Shown one piece after another: positions 13,701-25,296 of a stretch of 64,000 bases of DNA. The position numbers and the translations under genes were made by a program. Numbering within the stretch: the stretch's first letter is position 1; each line of letters opens with the position of its first letter. The stretch comes from Hawksworthiomyces lignivorus (taxonomy: Eukaryota > Ascomycota > Sordariomycetes > Ophiostomatales > Ophiostomataceae). The notes under the pieces were generated by a model. That model searched no databases. It was not told the origin of the DNA and saw nothing but the letters and a program-made list of their open reading frames with translations. The DNA lies in assembly GCA_002917075.1 (NCBI GenBank), contig NTMA01000010.1, positions 372,001 to 436,000 of the forward strand, given 5' to 3'.

Positions 13701-14346
13701 TCGTCTTCGCCCTCGTCCTCGTCGTCGACCTCGGCCTCGATATCGAAGAAGGCGGCGCGGCTGTCGCGCTTGTGCCGCTTGCGACGGTGTCTCTGCAGCA
13801 GAAGTGGCACCTGGTCAGCTCACGAACTAGAAGGAAAACAAAATGCGGCGCTCTCTCGCCGGCGGTGGCTGCTGCTGCTGCTGCTGCTCTACTTACCGAG
13901 GCCTGGACGTCGTCTTCGTCTTCGTCGTCCTCTTCATCCTCTTCGTCCTCGTCTTCGTCCTCTTCGTCTTCTTCTTCCTCGTCGTCGCCACCGCGGCTTC
14001 TCTTCTTGTCCCTGCTTCCGTGAGCCTCCTCGTCATCGTCATCATCGCCTGCATCTGACCGCCGCCGCGCCCTGGCAGCGCCTTCGTCGTCGTCGTCGTC
14101 GTCTTCGCCCTTCATGCTGCTGTCGTCGCCGCGCCGTCCGCGCGGCGCGTCACCATCGTCGTCATCGTCATCACGCTCTGCCCGCCTTGAGGACCCGTTT
14201 GTCGCTCGCCGCGGTGCCGGGCTGGAGCTGCCGGCCTTGGTCTCGTCGTGGTTGGCTCCCTCGTCGTCGGACAGATCAGCCGGAGCCGGGTTGAAGTTGT
14301 CGTCGTCCGACTCGGAGTCTTCGTAGCGGAAGTCCTGGGTGGCCAT
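10735..14346 (-). CDS. SPT5: Transcription elongation factor SPT5
   Basis: Spt5 subunit of DSIF, which clamps RNA polymerase II with Spt4 and recruits mRNA-processing factors. Exons on the minus strand are 14346-13897, 13792-11476 and 11399-10735, giving 1143 residues. The N-terminal 200 residues are highly acidic (long Asp/Glu runs). The NGN domain, which binds Spt4, lies at about 267-360 ([20 protein letters not shown]). About six KOW-type modules follow, for example [20 protein letters not shown] and [19 protein letters not shown]. The last 220 residues form the C-terminal repeat region: first TPAW/TPAY repeats (KTPAY, RTPAW), then APTPGA/APTPAA repeats, ending YTDDD. In the second intron (11400-11475) the donor after AAG T and the acceptor before CG AGC keep the repeat frame. 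Reading through that intron gives a spurious, basic C-terminus. Long ORFs on the opposite strand are shadows. Confidence 0.93.
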
Positions 14347-15928
14347 TGTGGTGTGGAATGTGGAATGTGGAAAGGGCTCGGGTTGTCGAAGTGAGGTTGC
14401 GATGGAGCTGAGGTCCTCGAGCTTCGCAACAAGAGGAAGCGATGAGAGACAAGAGAAGCAGAAGGTAGGGAGGACAAAGAGCGAAGGAGAAGAATACAAC
14501 AATGGGATGGAAAAGAACTCAAAGAGGACAAAAAAAAAGAATGGGAACCAGGCAGAGATGTGACAAGCAGACAGCCAAAGGCCAACCTGATGGAAAAGTA
14601 ACTCTCCCTATTCAATTTCTTTCCTTTTCTTTTGGCTGCTGTTGGAATCCTTTCCCGCTGTCGTTGCCCCGACGTTTTTTTATTCTATTTTATTTTTTCC
14701 AATGAAAGAGGCGTAGCAGCAGCGCAGAGCAGACCAGAGGGATGCAACAAAAGCATCCAGCCAACCCCTGCACGTCTTTGTGGACCGTTGCTAAGAGCGA
14801 GGAGTCTAGAGTCCGTCGTCTTTCTGCAGGCTGCTAGTAATAGCAGTAGTCAGTAGTTATGCAGTGCTTATTTCTTAGCTGACGCCAAAGAGAGCAGAGA
14901 CGGGCGATCGGCACAGCATTAATATTAACCCGACAGGTAGGAAAGTCTGCTAGCCAATCAGAGGGCCCACCTTCTCCCTTGGTTTTCGTTCTGCTGGAAC
15001 TGGCTACTAGCATAAATGCAGCTGCCGGAGCTTATGCTTAGCAAAACGAGTACGAGCATTGAGGAGTAATGCACTGTATTCTGCTTCGGCTTGGTAGTGC
15101 ACTGCTGCTACAGCGCTCCTGTGTAGGCCAGGGGCTGCTGTAAGCTACACATGCAAACACCCATTGAACAGAGTACAGGCTGTGGCAGGAGGCTCTTACT
15201 TAGGAACTGGACCTCTGAGCTCTATGATCTGAAAGAAGCAAAGCAGAGCCTGGGAATAATATAGGGACTGCAGGACTACTCCGTACGGGACTACATAATC
15301 CAACTCCTTAACCGCATCTTGCATAACAATATGCACCTTGCAGTGTCTATCTTCCCCATAAGCACAGAAGCTTTACGGAGTATTATCTGTATGCACTTAC
15401 GGCCTATGTACTTATGTTGCACATCGCACTACAGCACTTACTGGACCAGCAACAGCGAAATAAAATAAATGCAAAAATAAATCGAATTAAAAATAACTAG
15501 TATGTAGGCGCTACAGAACTACACAGTAATACGACGTAGTCCACGATACTTTCTCGCCAACCCCGCCAAAGCGCTACACCCACTCTCACTCTCTCTCTCT
15601 CTGCGAACAGAAGCTCCCCCGACTTCAACTCACTCGTTGGGCGGCTGCCGCCTCTGTTGCTCTTCTGCTCTTCTGCTCTTCTGCTCTTCTTCCCTTCTGA
15701 TCTGCATTCTTTCTCTTCTCTTCCTTGTTTTATTTTCTTCTTCCTTTTTCTCGAGACGACACTGAAGCGGACTTCATCCTGCTTCATCTCCTGTCTCTCG
15801 TTCTCTGCCGCCCAAGCGCTTGATGGTTTTGATGGTGCGCTGTTGGAGTTGCATTCCTGCGCAGAAGTGGCCGCAACCCGCTAGCCCAGCCGCCGCCGCT
15901 GCTTTCCTGTCATAGAGATCTCTTCCTC

Positions 15929-15966
<38 letters not shown>

Positions 15967-16148
15967 ACCCCACATCTGCCATTGGCCGCGAGCTCGTGCT
16001 CTGTCTTTCTCTAGATAGCCGCCTCTTCTCTCTTCTCTTCTCTTCTCTCCTCTCCTCCTCTTCCTTCTCTTCTTCCTTCCGTTCCGCTGGACTCTATCAC
16101 GCGTCTGCTGCTACCGCTCCTGTGCTGCGCCTGGCCGCATCTGCGCCA
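14347..16148. other. Divergent promoter region SPT5 / DCAF7
   Basis: This 1.8 kb divergent spacer holds two exact copies of the 9-mer TACGGAGTA (15277-15285 on the minus strand, 15374-15382 on the plus strand), a CT microsatellite (about 15577-15603), a C37 tract (15930-15966) and a CT-rich leader (16020-16080) before the DCAF7 start. No gene recognised. Confidence 0.6.
15930..15966. repeat. C37 homopolymer tract
   Basis: An uninterrupted run of 37 C follows TCTTCCTCA and is followed by ACCCCAC. It lies about 180 bases upstream of the DCAF7 start, within the probable 5' UTR or promoter. Exact length in the assembly may be unreliable. Confidence 0.9.
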
Positions 16149-17715
16149 ATGAATTCCTCCGTCCCCAATGTCCTGCGGCCGGGGGGGTCGCGGAACACTC
16201 CCCTGGGCCTCGCCGATATTCGTCCTCGCACCGACTCCAACCTCTCCGACGGCTTCCCGCCCGGCTACGACCCCTCCAACAGCCAGCCCGGCACCAGCAA
16301 CTACTTGGCGCCATGGGCCCTCTACGCCTTTGACTGGTGCAAGTGGCCCTCCACCGGCAACGGCGCCGGCAAGCTGGCCATCGGGAGCTACCTAGAAGAC
16401 GGGCACAACTTTGTATGGCTCTTCGCCTCCTGCATCTTTTGCTCTCTCTCTCTCTCTCTCTTTCTTCCATATGCTTCTGCTTCTTGGAAAAGACTGCATG
16501 CTAATCTTCGCCTCTCCTCCTCTGCAGATCCAAATCTTGGACACCCACATCGCCCCGACGCCCATGGAGGCCTATGCCCCGGGCACCTCCAAGTACAGCC
16601 TCGAGTTCACAAAGGTCGCCGAGGCCACCCACACCTACCCCGTCACCCGCCTGCTCTGGGAGCCGCCCTCCTCCCAGAAGCAGTCCACCGACCTGCTGGC
16701 CACCTCGGGCGACCACCTGCGCCTGTGGTCTCTGCCCTCCGACACCCCCTCCGCCGCCGCCGGCAGCACCATCGGCCGCGGCCGCGACATGGCCACCACC
16801 AAGCTGACGCCGCTGGCGCTGCTGTCCAACTCCAAGACCCCCGACCACACCGCCCCGCTGACGTCGCTGGACTGGAACACCGTCTCGCCCAGCCTCATCA
16901 TCACCTCCAGCATCGACACCACCTGCACCATCTGGGACATACCCTCGCTGACCGCCAAGACCCAGCTTATCGCTCACGATAAGGAGGTCTACGACGTGCG
17001 CTTCTGCGCCAACAGCAATGACGTCTTTGTCAGCTGCGGCCAGGACGGTAGCGTCCGCATGTTCGACCTGCGCAGCCTCGAGCACAGCACCATCATCTAC
17101 GAGCCGACAGGCAAGGAAGAGCGGGGTACGTGTTCCTCTTTATGTTTTTTATGTTGTAGGCAATAGCATCTTGAGAGCAATATAACTAACTCTTTTCTTC
17201 TCGCAGACGCCCAGGGCGGCCGCATCAGCCCCACGCTCGCCCAGCAGACCATGTCGCACCCGCCGCCGCTGCTGCGCCTGGCCACGTCGCCCCACGACAC
17301 CCACCTGCTGTCCACCTTTGCGCAGGACTCCAACGTCATCCGCATCCTCGACGTGCGCCAGCCCGGCCAGGCCCTGCTGGAGCTCCGCGGCCACGGCGGC
17401 GCCGTCAACTGCGTCGAGTGGTCCCCCCACCGCCGCGGGACGCTGGCGTCCGGCGCCGACGACTGCCAGGTCCTCATCTGGGACCTGCTCAACAACAACA
17501 GCGCCGCCGCTGCCGCTGTTGCACAGACCGGCGGAGGCCCCACCGCCGCTGCCAACGGCGCCTCGTCGTCCGACAACGCCCGCGCCCCCGTCGCCGCCTG
17601 GCAGTGCGACTACGAGATCGGCAACCTGGGCTGGGTCCCGCGGCCGTCGAGCAGCGAGTACGGCGAGTGGCTGGGCGTCAGCGGCGGTCGCGGCATCTGG
17701 GGCGTGCGGTTCTGA
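16149..17715 (+). CDS. DCAF7/WDR68-type WD40 protein
   Basis: WD40 scaffold orthologous in sequence pattern to DCAF7/WDR68 (AN11/HAN11), which in other eukaryotes binds DYRK-type kinases and CUL4-DDB1. Three exons (16149-16412, 16528-17125, 17207-17715) give 456 residues. Family-diagnostic segments are LAPWALYAFDWCKWP, ATSGDHLRLWSLP, APLTSLDWNTVSPSLIITSS, SIDTTCTIWDIPSL, KTQLIAHDKEVYDVRF and GSVRMFDLRSLEHSTIIYE, with a final repeat around ADDCQVLIWDL. It is longer than animal DCAF7 (about 342) because of an N-terminal Ser/Pro extension, an insert after LRLWSLP, and an Ala/Ser insert near residue 390. Intron 1 contains a (CT)n microsatellite. The ATG at 16149 is the first in frame; the frame is open upstream without another ATG. 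Fungal function is inferred only. Confidence 0.88.
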
Positions 17716-18185
17716 GAAGAAACACGAAGAGCACAAAATAAAAGAAAGGCAAGACAGAATAAAAAAGCAAATCAAAAAGTCATGATGGAGAGAACGATTC
17801 AGCAAGCAGCTCAGGCCCGTCCTCTTTTTTCCTTGTTTCCTCCTATTATTTTCACCCCTCTTCTCATTGTCGTTTTTTCTCTTTTTCTTTACTTTTTCCT
17901 TTTTCCTTTCTATATCCCACGGTGCATATTCCTCGTTATGAATGTCGGGAGAACAGGATATTTTTATGTATTTTTTTTATCGTGTCTTTGCTTCTTTATG
18001 TTCTCAGGCCAGCTATGTCATTTAGAAGACACCGTCGGAATACTAAAAGAGTGGCCCAGTTTTGATCATCATAGCATAGAAGAATTTATACACTTGAAGC
18101 CTTTGGAACAATACTTTTTTTTTTTTTTGTTTTTTTGAAGAAAGGGCACACGTCTCAAATTCACTCTATCTGCTGATTGACGCAT
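17716..18185. other. Convergent 3' spacer
   Basis: This spacer separates the 3' ends of DCAF7 and the oxidoreductase. It is T-rich (T-runs at 17825-17910 and 18115-18137). No gene or RNA recognised. Confidence 0.6.
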
Positions 18186-19492
18186 CTACAGCTTAGCCCG
18201 GTCTTCTTCGTCGTCATTGTCATCAACTATGATCACCGCTTTCCCCCACACCTTGCGGTCTGCAATGTCCCGCAGCGCGCTGGCCACAGTCTCTAGGCCA
18301 CGGAACCGCTGGTCGTATATGACGGGCGTGATCGTGCCGCTGGCGATGATAGGCTCCAGCTCGCGCCAGATCTGCGCGTTCTCCTCGGGGTCAGTTCGGA
18401 GGCTCTCGCCGTAGCGCTGGCCAAGATGGTTCTGTCAGCATAGAGTCAAGAACAAAAAACAGAGAGGAGAGGAGGTTCTGTGACGCACGTAGCCGACCAG
18501 CGTCGCCTGCTTGAGGAGCACGCGGTTCATGGCGACCTGCTCGAGCGTGGCGGCGTCGCGGGCGGCGAACCCGACGACCAGCACGCGGCCGCGGTCGGCC
18601 AGGCACTTGAGGCTCTCGCCCACGAGGCCCACCGAGTCGAACACGACGTCGACGCCGCGGCCGCCGGGCGTCGCGGCGCGCACGCGCTCCCACCATGGCT
18701 TCTCGCCGGCCGACGTGTCGACGCACGCGTGGGCGCCGCACGCGCGGGCCACGGCGCACTTGGCCGGGCTAGACGCCACGGCGACGACGCGGCAGCCGGC
18801 GACGACGCGTGCCGCCACCTGCACGGCCATGCACCCAAGCCCGCCGGCCGCACCCAGCACGAGCACCGTCTCACCGGCCCGCAGCCGCCCGCGCGTCACC
18901 AGCGCGCCGTACGCCACCGGCAGCGTGGCTGCCGTGCCCGCCGCCGCCGAAAAGCCCCAGCCCCGCGGGAGCCGCCGCAGCGAATCCGCCGGCACCGCAA
19001 TCTGCCCCGCGTACGCGCCAAGCGCCGACCCGTACACGCGGTCGCCCGGCTGGAACGGTGACGGCGACGGTGCGTGCGTCACCGCGCCCGCAAACTCAAG
19101 GCCCAGCGTAAAGGGCGGCCGCACGTGGCGGCGGTTGTTCTGGTGCTTGCCGCGGGCCTGCAGGAAGCAGAAAAGCCAGTCAGCTGCCTGTGCAGCGAGG
19201 AGAGCGGGGGGGGGAGGGAGAGGGATCTCTCCTGCATCTTACATAGAGCGTATCGACAAAGTTGACGCCGGCTGCCTTGATCTGCACGACGACCTCGCCG
19301 TCCTTAGGCACCGGCGGCGCTATGTCGGAGACGACAACGTCGTCGAGGTTCTGTACCGAGTTAGGACAGGATTCGCTGCTGTAAGACTACGTAGATAAAG
19401 AGGTGAAGGGCAAGCGTGTTGTTCCTCGGCGTGCACACAAACTTGGGACCGCAACGAACCTCGACGAATTCGCGGATCTGGACCGCCTTCAT
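18186..19492 (-). CDS. Quinone oxidoreductase-like MDR enzyme
   Basis: Medium-chain dehydrogenase/reductase of the zinc-independent quinone-oxidoreductase type, predicted to reduce quinones or activated alkenes with NADPH. Minus-strand exons 19492-19460, 19350-19243, 19157-18489 and 18416-18186 give 346 residues. Landmarks are MKAVQIREFVE at the start, GEVVVQIKAAGVNFVDTLY, the GroES-like segment LGLEFAGAV, AGQIAVPADSLRRLP, the nucleotide-binding loop VLVLGAAGGLGCMAVQVAA and a C-terminal DRKVWGKAVIIV. No structural-zinc cysteine cluster is seen. The last acceptor (CCAG before RYGESLRTD) was chosen because it is in frame and lies 25 nt after a CTGAC branch site. The protein ends in an acidic DDNDDEEDRAKL tail. 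Substrate unknown; cytosolic location is likely because no targeting signal is evident. Confidence 0.85.
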
Positions 19493-20534
19493 GGTTGCTC
19501 TCGTGTAGCTGTTCCTGGCAGCAGCATCCTCGTCTACGAAAGAATAGCTTTGCAATGTAGATGTCTTTTATTCTTCATTTCCTTAACGTCTACAGCCCCC
19601 CTTGTAACCTATGGTTGTAGATCTCTGAAAGCACCTAGGAAAACAGGAAATCCGGCTATTAATTTCCCCCGCAAAACTGCGCCAGAGAAGCCAAAGCTCG
19701 ACACTAACAGCTATAATGCCGAGGCCTAAATTTTGGAAGTATTACTGGGCGGATAACCTCCACTGCCGTAATACAAAAACCGCTAAAAGGAAGCACAGTC
19801 TCAACCACAAATTCTCAAAATCCAAAAGAATATGTGCCACCAGAAGAACACAACATTCTTTTGGACAAAGCGATTCTAGTTTCGATATGTGTCACGTCTA
19901 TAGCACCGCAGGCGGCTTCTCGTCTCAGCAACTGGCGGTTTCTGACTGCCAGGGAGGACACACCGCCACCTGACCAGGTAAGACTGAAAAGCAGCCGGTA
20001 GGACGACAAGCGTCGCCTGGGAATTCGCACTCCCTACGCCAGCCAGAGAAAAGAAGAAAAGACTTGGGAAGATGATCTTGCGTGTAGTCGCGCAATGGAA
20101 AATTCTCTCATTTTTGTCGTCTATCGAGAAAGGTTGTATATGGAGCCACGATCCGGGCATGCCGCCGTGGCACGTTTTTTCATGGAGAAAAGAAGAGCAA
20201 GATATTTTTTTTCTCGTCCTGCTAAAAACCAACCGCCTTTCTTCCCATCTCTTTATGCATGCATATAAAATAATTAATAAAGATCCATCAACGACATAAG
20301 GCCTACGGAAACACAAACAACAGGACGCCCGAAACAAAAGGAGGATAGGGAGGGAGAAGGGCAAAAAAAAGGAGAGAGCTACACAGAGACGGGCAAGAGA
20401 GAGAGATCAAGAGAGGGAGCCAGGCGACTAAAGGGGAAAGGCAGGAGGGAAAGAAGGAGAGAGAGAGAGAGTCGGAGGGTGGGAGAGAAGTGGACGATGG
20501 CTTCGAATCCCCCCCCCTTTTTTTTGCGCCCCGC
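19493..20534. other. Spacer between pyruvate kinase 3' end and oxidoreductase promoter
   Basis: No gene recognised. The region immediately after the pyruvate kinase stop codon holds a C9T8 tract (20509-20525), followed by a purine-rich stretch (20340-20480 on the plus strand). Confidence 0.55.
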
Positions 20535-22335
20535 TCACTGCTCGCCGATGCCCAGGTGCTCGATGTCGGCCTTGACGATGCGCAGGGTGTTGGTGTTGCC
20601 GACGCCGCCCTTCCAGCCCTGCATGACGACGACGGTGTCGCCCTTGCTGAGGACGTTGAGGGCGATGGCGCGCTGGATGCCCCACTTGATGCGGCGGTCG
20701 ACGTCCTCCTGCCAGTTGACCTTGTTAAAGTCAGGCTTGATCTCGGGGAACAGGAAGGGGTACACGCCGCGGTACAGATGGCTGTAGCGCGAGGCCGAGG
20801 GCGTACGGGTGACCATGAAGATGGGGCACACGGGGCGGTACTTGGACAGCAGGCGGGCGGAGTCGCCCGAGGTGGACAGCACAATGATGCCGCCGGCGTT
20901 GAGGTCGAGCGAAGCGCGCACGGCGGCCATGGCGCACGACTCGGCGATGCTGACGGGCCGCTTGGCGATGCCCGTCAGCTCCTCAAAGTGGCTGACGTAG
21001 GGGATGGTGTTCTCGGCCTTGAGGCAGGCCTCACTCATCTCGCGCACGGCCTCCTCGGGGTAGCTGCCCTTGGCCGTCTCGCCCGACAGCATGACGCAGT
21101 CGGCGCCGTCCGTCACGGCGTTGCCGACGTCGCTGATCTCGGCGCGCGTCGGGCGCGGGTTCTTGATCATGGACTCGAGCATCTGCGTAGCGCAGATGAC
21201 GGGCTTGCCGGCGATGTTGCACATGGCAATCAGCTTCTTCTGGGCGGCAAACACCTCGGCGGCGGGGATCTCGATGCCCAGGTCGCCGCGAGCCACCATG
21301 ACGCCGTCGGTCTCGGCCAGGATCTCGGGGAAGTTGTTGAGGCCCTGGCGGTTCTCGATCTTGGCAATGATCTGGATGTGGCGGCCCTCGCTGCCGAGCA
21401 CCTCGCGGATATCCTTGATGTCCTGGGCGCGGCGGATGAACGACGCAAAGACCATATCGACGTTGTTCTTGACGCCGAACCGCAGGTCGTTCTTGTCCTT
21501 CTCCGACAGAGCCGGCAGGTCGACATCGGTGTTGGGCAGGTTGACGCCCTTCTTGGACGAGATGAAGCCGTTGTTGCGGGCACGAACCTGGATGGTCTTG
21601 TCGTCGACGATCTCGAGCACGTCAAAGGCCAAGACGCCGTCATCGACGTAGATCTTGCGGCCGGGCTTGACGACCTTGGTGATGTTCTTGTAGTCCACGT
21701 ACCTGGTTTGAAAAAAAAAAAAAGGGTCAGCACCAGTGAGCACAAAAACAAGAAGTGGAGAGGACATAGGGGCGAGGGGAAGGGGACGGATGAACGGAGG
21801 GGATGGGAGATGAGAGAAGGGTAAAGGTAGGCAGGATAGGGCAAAGCAGGGCAAGGTAGGGCAGGGCAGGGCAGGGCAGATGGGGTGATTCTTCGCTGGA
21901 GCGGCAATGGAATTCTCACATGTTGGAGGTGTCGCAGTCCTTGGCGTATTTCTCGTCAGTGGTGAAGTTCATGATGGTGCCGGCGCTGAGAGGAATGTCC
22001 TCGTCGTTCTTGGTGTTGCCAGTGCGGATCTCAGGGCCCTTGGTGTCGAGGGCGATGGCAATCTGGCGGCCGGGCTGGCTCTTCTCAGCGGCGCGGGCAT
22101 TGTCAATGACGGACTGGTGGTACTCGTAGCTGCCGTGGGAAAAGTTCATGCGGACCACGTTGAGGCCGGCAGAGCGCAGCTTGTTGATGGCCTCGACGGA
22201 GTTGGTCTTGGGGCCGATGGTGCAGATGATGGAGGTCCGGCGGTAGTTCTTCTCGGGTTGAAATGTGGTGTCCAGGTTGGCCAGCCAGTCAATGCGGCCG
22301 CCGAGGGAGAGGTGGTCAAGAGCAGTGTGAGCCAT
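20535..22335 (-). CDS. Pyruvate kinase
   Basis: Catalyses phosphoenolpyruvate + ADP to pyruvate + ATP, the last step of glycolysis, in the cytosol. Two minus-strand exons (22335-21920 and 21702-20535) give 527 residues, the normal fungal length. Motifs include [43 protein letters not shown], the active-site [47 protein letters not shown] and [16 protein letters not shown]. The C-terminal domain carries [19 protein letters not shown] and [15 protein letters not shown], consistent with the fructose-1,6-bisphosphate-regulated type. The single intron (21703-21919, 217 nt) splits the Met codon in SNM-YVDYKN and contains a GGGCA-type pentamer repeat. Codon bias is strong, as for a highly expressed gene. 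Commonly named pkiA, pyk or CDC19 depending on species, so I leave the symbol empty. Confidence 0.96.
21836..21880. repeat. GGGCA-type pentamer repeat in pyruvate kinase intron
   Basis: Consecutive GGGCA/AGGGC-type units (four perfect at about 21858-21878, degenerate before) lie inside the pyruvate kinase intron. On the coding strand the repeat reads CTGCC. Confidence 0.7.
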
Positions 22336-24648
22336 TGCGAATGAGGAGCAGAGCTGCTTTCTTTTTTTTTGGATAGAAGCTTGGAGGGAGAGAGATAGAG
22401 AGAGGGATGGCTTGGCTTTTGCAGTTGGTATTTTTTTTTCTGTTTGACCTTCTTCTCCTTGTTTGCTTAGGAGAGAGAAGATTTTCTGCTGAGCTGTTTT
22501 TTTTCCTGACTTGCCGTCTTTTTCTGTCCCATTAAAAAAAAAGGTCGATGACGGAGGGGTTAGTTAATCACAACAAGATCCACACCGCTGGAAGAAGCTA
22601 GCTAACCTGTAGCTGCGTGGGTGAAGCAGAGCTGGGAGGGGGGTAGACAAAGGGCGATTTGTTTGGATTGTGAGAATTGCTAGAATTGCAAGGATTGCAA
22701 GAAAGAAATGAAGAGGTTTTTAAAAGAGAAGAGAGATCTGAAGCAGAAGGAGAAATTAAATATACGAAACACGATACGCGTGAATATAAGGCGAGAAAAT
22801 TTAAAAATGGCCTTGGGGGAGGGATAAAAAATCAAGTAACTCGTACTTGGCTTGGGCAAGGCAAAAATAGAGAGGAAAAAAAAAAAAAAAAAAGTGCCTC
22901 AGTTCAACAAAATGTCTCTCTGTCTCTCTGTCTCTCTCTCACTCTCTCATTCTCATTCCCCTCCCCAATTTCCCCAATTAGCAGCTTGCTAATAGCTGTT
23001 TGTTTCCTTGTAATTCCCCTTGCCCTTTCGACTTCGGACGGGGCTCAACCTCTTCTTTGTCTCTTTTTCTTTCTTGCTCACCTCCATCTTGTCTCCATCG
23101 TGTCGGCCTACTACTTCTTCGTCTCTGCCCCTCCAACCACTTCTGCCCCCCATTGGGCAGCCACTGAGCTCGTCTCCCAATTCCAGTCTGCTTGCTTTCA
23201 TGATTTTATTTTTGATTTTTTGGGGGACCCTGGTACCTCTCGCCAAGGCTGCTTGTAACACTGACTTGTGTGCTATAACGCAGGAGGTCCGACCAGCCAA
23301 CCACGCCAGCGGACACCGACGTAAGCCGCTGATGCTGTGCTATACATGAGACGTGATATAACAGAATGAGCAGCAGTGGGCAGAGAGAGCAAATCGCGGC
23401 ACCTCGCTGGAAAACGCGGCGAAAATAATAACCCCTCAGTGGCTAGCAGGTCCTAAAGCGGGATAGGGCGTGTCTCTACCGGCGGTCCCACGAAATTTAG
23501 TGCACTGCGCGTAACGTAAGGGCGGGTGAATCGCGATAAGGACCCAGCCGTGCATGTTTTTTTTTTCTTCGCTGGCATAGGCAGAGAAAAGACATGTGCA
23601 GTGAGGGTGCCCGTCTACCTGCGCCGCACGAGGAATGGTGCAGCCTTCCACGCCTTCCTCGCCTCTCTCTCCTTTTCTGCCGTCTCTGGTGCGTGCTCGC
23701 CAAGAGAGGCTTTCACTTGTTGTTTCTCATTTCGAAACTTGTGACCAGTAGAGTGGTCATGGAGCCATAAAACACTTGAGCTGGCCCACCGGTCGTATTG
23801 GCGACTGACCAAAATCAGCCGTTGAGCAGGGATGGGCAGGGCAGATCAACTGCTTTTTTTCTGGCGCACTGTTCATCTGGGGGACTGAGGGGTCGTTGGG
23901 GGTCCCTCCCCTCAGCGCATGCGCGGACGAGTGGGTGCTTTCCTGCTCTGTCGATAGCTAGCTGATAAGGAGCGTTGGTGTATGGTGGGGTAAATTATTA
24001 GATAATACGATTTTCCTCGTACCATCACGTGCAAAAGCGTGGAGCTCTTCACCCGCCACCTTCGGTTTTTGCTCCCAGCCACGCGAGCCCATGGCGCCAC
24101 CATTGGACCCAGCAGCCTAGCAGGTCCAGCAGTCCAATAGGTCCAGCAGGCCCAATGTGTCCAGTATATGTCCAGTATGTCCAGGTGGTCCATTAGGTCC
24201 AGTAGGGTCCAGCAGGGTCCAGTAGGGCCAGTAAGAAGACTTCATGCCGGGGTCTTGGTTGGTTGGGGACGATTATCTCGTGCCGAGAATTATAGTGGCT
24301 GCCTCCTCCCCTCTTCCGCCTTCTCCCTCTCTTTTCTCCTCTCTTTTCCGATCAAAAGCACAACGCAACGCAATCGTGCCTTGACCGACAAATAAAAAGG
24401 GCAGAAAAAAAACACCACCCGAAATAGGAAGACACACAAAAGGAACACTGTCACGATCTTGACCGCCTGCACGATTCAGAGAGAGACAGATCTCGCCAGA
24501 AAATCCACTTGGAAATTCCGTTTAGACATCCGCTTGCATATCCGCTCCAGCATCCCGCGAGGCTTTGACTTTCTTGCCTCACCGACTCTCTCCGATTTCG
24601 TCTTTCTCTTCCAAGACGCATCCGTTTTCCTTCATTCCTGTCGCCAAA
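22336..24648. other. Divergent promoter region pyruvate kinase / DUF1748 gene
   Basis: This 2.3 kb divergent spacer has a purine-rich segment on the plus strand at 22375-22410 (the C/T-rich leader of pyruvate kinase), two CCAAT boxes (22965 and 22974), a CT-rich block (22915-22960) and a 10-bp-period minisatellite (24104-24232). The largest ORF (about 193 codons at 22677) is Lys- and Ser/Leu-run-rich and does not look like a gene. Confidence 0.55.
24104..24232. repeat. 10-bp-period minisatellite (core GGTCCAGYAG)
   Basis: About twelve degenerate units built on GGTCCAGYAG/TGTCCAGTAT follow one another with a period near ten bases. The units are most regular at 24195-24230. The array lies in the spacer, about 420 bases before the DUF1748-type gene. 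Confidence 0.8.
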
Positions 24649-25296
24649 ATGGTGGTGAGTTTTTGCGCCCTCTCCTCTGCGGAGACAATGTCTCGCCGGC
24701 TCTCCTTCCCCCCTTTCCCCCGGAGAGCCTTATAGAAAGCTTTGCTGGAATCTAAACTCGAAACCATGCCGCCTTCTCTCCCCACCGCCGCCTCTCCTCC
24801 TCTTTAGTTCCTCAACTTACTGACGTTTGGTCTGTGGTCGAAGCTCGGCCGCCTCACCCACTATGCATTTGATGCAGTACTGAGTAGGTGTTCCCTCCCC
24901 TTTTTTTTTTTTTCCTTTTATTAATACAAACGGGAGGGAAGAAGACGTACTCACATTTGTCTAGTCTCCGCCTTCCTGGCTGGCATGAAGCGCTCGACCG
25001 GCTTAACGTAAGCGATAATCATCACCTTATCTTTGTGGAGAGAGCACACGGACGCTCCCGACCCGGACGATTTCTGGTTTCTGGTTTCTTTTTTTGTTCC
25101 TCTTGCTAACGGATGCCCCCCTGGCTGTTTGTTTTCGGGGGATTCTCCTAGACCCAGTATCAAGACAGAGAAGGTCGCTGGTGACAACAAAGAAGTCGGC
25201 AAATGGATCGAGAAGTACCTGGGCGTCGGCGAATGGGTCATGGATCAGTCCGTGGCGCTGGCTGGCTCCAGCGGCTGGTTTGAGCGGACACGATGA
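24649..25296 (+). CDS. DUF1748-type microprotein
   Basis: Small fungal protein of unknown function. Four exons (24649-24654, 24844-24883, 24965-25007, 25152-25296) give 77 residues. The spliced product starts MVLGRLTHYAFDAVLISAFL and continues AGMKRSTGLTP, then EVGKWIEKYLGVGEWVMDQS and ends SSGWFERTR. This is the conserved pattern I associate with the DUF1748 family, which includes the small yeast ORF YKL018C-A (from memory, a mitochondrial protein called Mco12). The N-terminal 25 residues are hydrophobic enough for one membrane segment. The first coding exon is only six bases (Met-Val). The acceptor at 24843 was preferred over the more pyrimidine-rich one at 24807 because it follows a CTGAC branch site by about 20 nt and restores the family N-terminus. 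Using 24807 would insert 12 residues. Too intron-rich to appear as a single ORF. Confidence 0.82.

Noticed and set aside
11516..14023. 835-codon plus-strand ORF opposite SPT5
   Set aside because: Val/Leu/Ala/Asp-rich shadow created by GC-ending codons of SPT5 on the other strand; no recognisable domain.
20490..21824. 444-codon plus-strand ORF opposite pyruvate kinase
   Set aside because: Antisense shadow of highly biased pyruvate kinase codons.
22677..23258. 193-codon plus-strand ORF in the pyruvate kinase upstream spacer
   Set aside because: Lys-rich start, then Ser/Leu/Phe runs from CT repeats; no conserved segment; overlaps probable promoter and leader sequence.
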